Of a DNA stretch of 14,901 nucleotides, positions 13,139 through 14,901 are shown one piece after another. Source of the DNA: an uncultured Oscillospiraceae bacterium (GTDB lineage Bacteria; Bacillota; Clostridia; Oscillospirales; Oscillospiraceae); assembly GCA_910588105.1 (NCBI GenBank), contig CAJUQD010000059.1:1-14901 (forward strand), given 5' to 3'. The position numbers and the translations under genes were made by a program. The first letter of the stretch is position 1. The number at the start of each line of letters is the position of its first letter. Under the pieces are notes generated by a model that worked only from the letters and a program-made list of their open reading frames with translations, was not told the DNA's origin and searched no databases.

Positions 13139-14164
13139 TTATATTCCAGCCGCGTCCTGGGCCATATCATGGCTGACCAGGGATGCGTAATACTGGCTGA
13201 TGGTCATGGGCGCGTTGTAGAGCGCCGCCAGGGTGTACGCCTTGATGTTCTTCACCAGCGTGGTGTTCTGGCTCAGGCTATCCAGAACGTAGGCGATATG
13301 CTCATGGGTGAGCTTCAGGAACCGGCTCTTGACCACGCCGGTGGGCATTTCCTCTCCGGCGATACGGATGAAGTCCCGCCGGGAACAGCAGACCTCCACC
13401 ATAAGCTCCACATAGCCCTCCAGCGTGTCCGCGTCGTAGGGATGCTCTTGGAGCAGGAGGTCAAAGTCGATATTTTCCTGAATCAGCTCTCTGTACCTGT
13501 CCATCTCATCCATCCTCATCCGGCTCTTGGGCCGACCAGAAGGGGGAGAGGTGGACGGCGCGGGGGTAGGGGGAAGGATGGATGGGTCAGTATCGTTCAG
13601 ATCAGTATTTTTCTTTTCAGTCTTATTAGGAGCGGAAAAATCGCAGTCAAGACCGCGTGTTTCCAGCGGTGCAGACTGCGGAATTTCCGCAGTCAAGAGT
13701 GCGGCGCTGTCCAGCGGTCTTGACCGCTGATTTTCCGCAGTCTGGGGAGCCGGAGGCGGCGGGGTCTGTCCCGGCTTCTGGGGCTGGCCGGGTTCCGGGG
13801 GCAGGACGAAGTTCTTGACGTAAATCCGCGTGGGCCGTCCCTGGCCCTGCTTCTTCCGCTCGATCAGGCCAATGCCGTCCTTGTCCAGCTCTCGGAACAG
13901 CTTTGTGGCCTTGTCCTTGCCGCAGCTCATGAGGTTCATAGCGTCCTCCTGGGTGAAGTAGATGTAGACACGCCCATCGCTGTCCATCCAGCCGTTTTTG
14001 ATGGACAGCCCCATACGGTCCAGTAGCAGGCCGTAGAGGACCTTGGCCTCAATAGAAACGCTCTTGTAGCGGGGGTCTGTCAGCAGGGTCTTGGGGATGC
14101 GGTAAAAGCTGTACTGGTCCGCTTCGGTCCCGTAATAGTAGTCCAGGTTCAGATTTGACGGCAT
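13139..14164 (-). CDS. repA: RepA_N-type replication initiator with DUF6017-like C-terminus
   Basis: This 341-residue DNA-binding initiator is expected to start theta replication of the element. The N-terminal part (about 15-120) matches the RepA_N pattern: FYRIPKTLLTDPRYKSVSIE, AKVLYGLLLDRMGLSIKNGW, VYIYFTQEDAMNLMSCGKDK, ATKLFRELDKDGIGLIERKK, a winged-helix fold. A Pro/Gln/Ser-rich linker follows (about 125-215). The C-terminal part (about 218-341, starting RMRMDEMDRYRELIQENIDF) resembles the DUF6017 region often fused to it. ATG at 14164 has AAGGAGG eight bases upstream. The linker DNA (13637-13745, residues about 140-176) is packed with direct and inverted repeats, fitting the RepA_N habit of keeping the origin inside the rep gene. 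Two terminators stand directly upstream with no promoter visible after them, so expression probably depends on read-through. Confidence 0.9.
   Translation of the reverse strand: MPSNLNLDYYYGTEADQYSFYRIPKTLLTDPRYKSVSIEAKVLYGLLLDRMGLSIKNGWMDSDGRVYIYFTQEDAMNLMSCGKDKATKLFRELDKDGIGLIERKKQGQGRPTRIYVKNFVLPPEPGQPQKPGQTPPPPAPQTAENQRSRPLDSAALLTAEIPQSAPLETRGLDCDFSAPNKTEKKNTDLNDTDPSILPPTPAPSTSPPSGRPKSRMRMDEMDRYRELIQENIDFDLLLQEHPYDADTLEGYVELMVEVCCSRRDFIRIAGEEMPTGVVKSRFLKLTHEHIAYVLDSLSQNTTLVKNIKAYTLAALYNAPMTISQYYASLVSHDMAQDAAGI
13637..13745. repeat. Iteron-like repeat cluster inside repA, candidate origin
   Basis: Direct repeats share CGCAGTCAAGA followed by TCCAGCGGT (13637-13670 and 13683-13718), with a third partial TTTCCGCAGTC near 13732-13742. 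A perfect inverted repeat with 10-base arms, GACTGCGGAA and TTCCGCAGTC around one central base, lies at 13674-13694. A second inverted repeat, CAGCGGTC and GACCGCTG with a two-base gap, lies at 13712-13729. RepA_N replicons such as pAD1 and pSK41 are known to carry their iteron origin within the central part of rep, which matches this position. Origin function here is inferred. Confidence 0.65.
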
Positions 14165-14191
14165 AGTGATTGCCTCCTTTGTGATGTGCGG

Positions 14192-14238
14192 AAAAACAAA
14201 AAAGCGCCCTGGTGACTGTTGATAGTCACCAGGGCGCT
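14192..14238 (-). terminator. Rho-independent terminator just upstream of repA
   Basis: A perfect 15-bp stem (14203-14217 with 14224-14238) and a six-base loop are followed on the minus strand by TTTTTTGTTTTTC. It ends only about 28 bases before the repA ATG, so it stands in the repA leader, not at the end of a neighbouring gene. Confidence 0.92.
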
Positions 14239-14274
14239 CATGCTTCTGCCGCTTGTCATTTTGGCCGTAAACGC

Positions 14275-14321
14275 AAAAAAGCCCACCCGCAACTGAATTT
14301 TAGTCAGTTGCGGATGGGCTT
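14275..14321 (-). terminator. Rho-independent terminator after the DUF5348-like gene
   Basis: An 18-bp stem with one G-U pair (14279-14296 with 14304-14321) and a seven-base loop are followed on the minus strand by TTTTTTG. It lies 11 bases after the stop of the 148-residue gene and forms a tandem pair with the hairpin at 14203-14238. The 40 bases between them show no promoter. Confidence 0.92.
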
Positions 14322-14331
14322 GTCTGATTGA

Positions 14332-14778
14332 TTATGCTGCCGATCTCACACGGACACACAGCCCGTTCATGGGGAGGCCCTTGTACCCAACGAGGTAATA
14401 ATCCTCTCCGTTGTGCTCCACAACGGTCCGGGTCCAGTAGGGAACATCGTGGTATTCGTCCGTCACCAGGGCTTCAACTGTGCTTCGGCAGTCGTAGAAG
14501 TGACCTTTGGCGGTCCGATATTTCCCAGCGGACCCTTTCCGTAGGGTGCTGACCTCGGTGATGGGCTGGGTCAGATAGGAAATGTACTCCTGCACATCCG
14601 CCAGCCGGTCCGTGATACGCCGCAATTCCTCCAGGAGAAGGAGCTGCTCGCCATCAGCAAAATCAATGTCGAGGCCGCTCAAATCATCATAGTCCGGGTA
14701 GGTAGAGAATTTGAGAAACTGCGCAATGCGCTGGTTCAGCTTGACAGCCTCTGAAAGCACCATTTGTAAATCAGCCAT
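14332..14778 (-). CDS. DUF5348-like small protein
   Basis: The 148-residue cytoplasmic protein has an acidic helical N-terminal half (residues 1-75, MADLQMVLSEAVKLNQRIAQ, then DGEQLLLLEELRRITDRLAD) that may form a coiled coil. The C-terminal half (about 78-146) has GKYRTAKGHFYDCRSTVEAL, a W-TRTVVEHNGEDYYLVGYKG stretch and a final GLCVRVR, which resembles DUF5348, a small beta-rich domain common on Firmicute mobile elements. The function is unknown. ATG at 14778 has AAGGGG upstream, 15 bases after the stop of the preceding gene, so the pair is probably co-transcribed. A strong terminator follows. Confidence 0.82.
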   Translation of the reverse strand: MADLQMVLSEAVKLNQRIAQFLKFSTYPDYDDLSGLDIDFADGEQLLLLEELRRITDRLADVQEYISYLTQPITEVSTLRKGSAGKYRTAKGHFYDCRSTVEALVTDEYHDVPYWTRTVVEHNGEDYYLVGYKGLPMNGLCVRVRSAA

Positions 14779-14793
14779 GTTAAGACCCCTTTC

Positions 14794-14901
14794 CTATAAA
14801 TGTTGAATTTTCCACGTTTCCAACAAAGACACGATCACTTCCTCCATTTGCTGGGCGGTGTAGGTCTGCGGAAAGTATTGGCGCAGCCTCGTTTGCTTTA
14901 A
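14794..14901 (-). CDS. C-terminal end of an unrecognised gene, cut by window edge
   Basis: The last 35 codons and a TAG stop of an open frame run in from the right edge. The visible peptide contains LRQYFPQTYTAQQMEEVIVS and ends WKIQHL, which is compositionally plausible protein. The next gene starts 15 bases downstream with its ribosome binding site in the gap, consistent with one operon. The rest of the gene is outside the window, so I cannot name it. Confidence 0.65.
   Translation of the reverse strand, partial: LKQTRLRQYFPQTYTAQQMEEVIVSLLETWKIQHL

Noticed and set aside
12707..13723. Plus-strand open frame of 338 codons over DUF3846 and repA.
   Set aside because: It spans two well-supported minus genes and their gap and shows no domain of its own.
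13637..13745. Short repeats in repA considered as a CRISPR array.
   Set aside because: Units are few, partly inverted, unequally spaced and inside a coding frame; this is the pattern of iterons, not of repeats and spacers.

Overview
The window reads as part of a large mobile element, an integrative-conjugative or plasmid-like replicon, from a GC-rich gut-type Firmicute (Clostridia; an Oscillospiraceae- or Lachnospiraceae-like host is my guess from gene families and base composition). Every supported gene is on the minus strand, so transcription runs from the right edge (14901) to the left edge (1). Both edges cut through genes. No integrase, transposase, relaxase, rRNA, tRNA or CRISPR array is visible, so the element assignment rests on gene content: a RepA_N replication initiator, DUF3846 and DUF5348 proteins, a sortase/adhesin cassette and a PP-loop PAPS-reductase-family protein, a set typical of Clostridial conjugative elements.

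Layout in transcription order. (1) 14901-14332: the tail of an unknown gene, then a DUF5348-like small protein. (2) 14322-14192: two strong minus-strand terminator hairpins in tandem. (3) 14164-12770: the RepA_N/DUF6017-type initiator, whose central linker is encoded by clustered direct and inverted repeats that look like an internal replication origin, then DUF3846. (4) 12674-1849: a surface module of four genes. These are a signal-peptide protein with one C-terminal membrane segment, a sortase translationally coupled to it by a TTGA overlap, a CAP-domain secreted protein with its own near-consensus sigma-A promoter, and a 2634-residue adhesin. The adhesin has an N-terminal thioester domain (Cys75/Gln123), 23 SpaA/CnaB-type isopeptide domains, a DUF11-like C-terminal domain and a terminal LPRTG-Tyr. 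(5) 1766-972: a PAPS-reductase-family protein that starts with TTG. (6) 884-1: an unrecognised gene running off the left edge.

The working picture is a mobile, replicating element that carries a surface-attachment system. The adhesin would be a long, protease-resistant fibre of isopeptide-locked domains with a covalent-bonding thioester tip. Its sorting motif is the last thing in the protein, with no hydrophobic segment or charged tail, so the usual sortase retention model does not fit. The sortase is encoded two genes upstream and also appears to be exported by a signal peptide.

Two non-coding patterns stand out. Four hairpins with U-tracts sit just before genes that have no room for a promoter of their own, which suggests regulated read-through. 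Two other gene junctions share a homologous intergenic module built around ACTAAGGCGGGAC. The longest stretch without a gene is the 167-base gap at 14165-14331, which holds only the two hairpins and a ribosome binding site.
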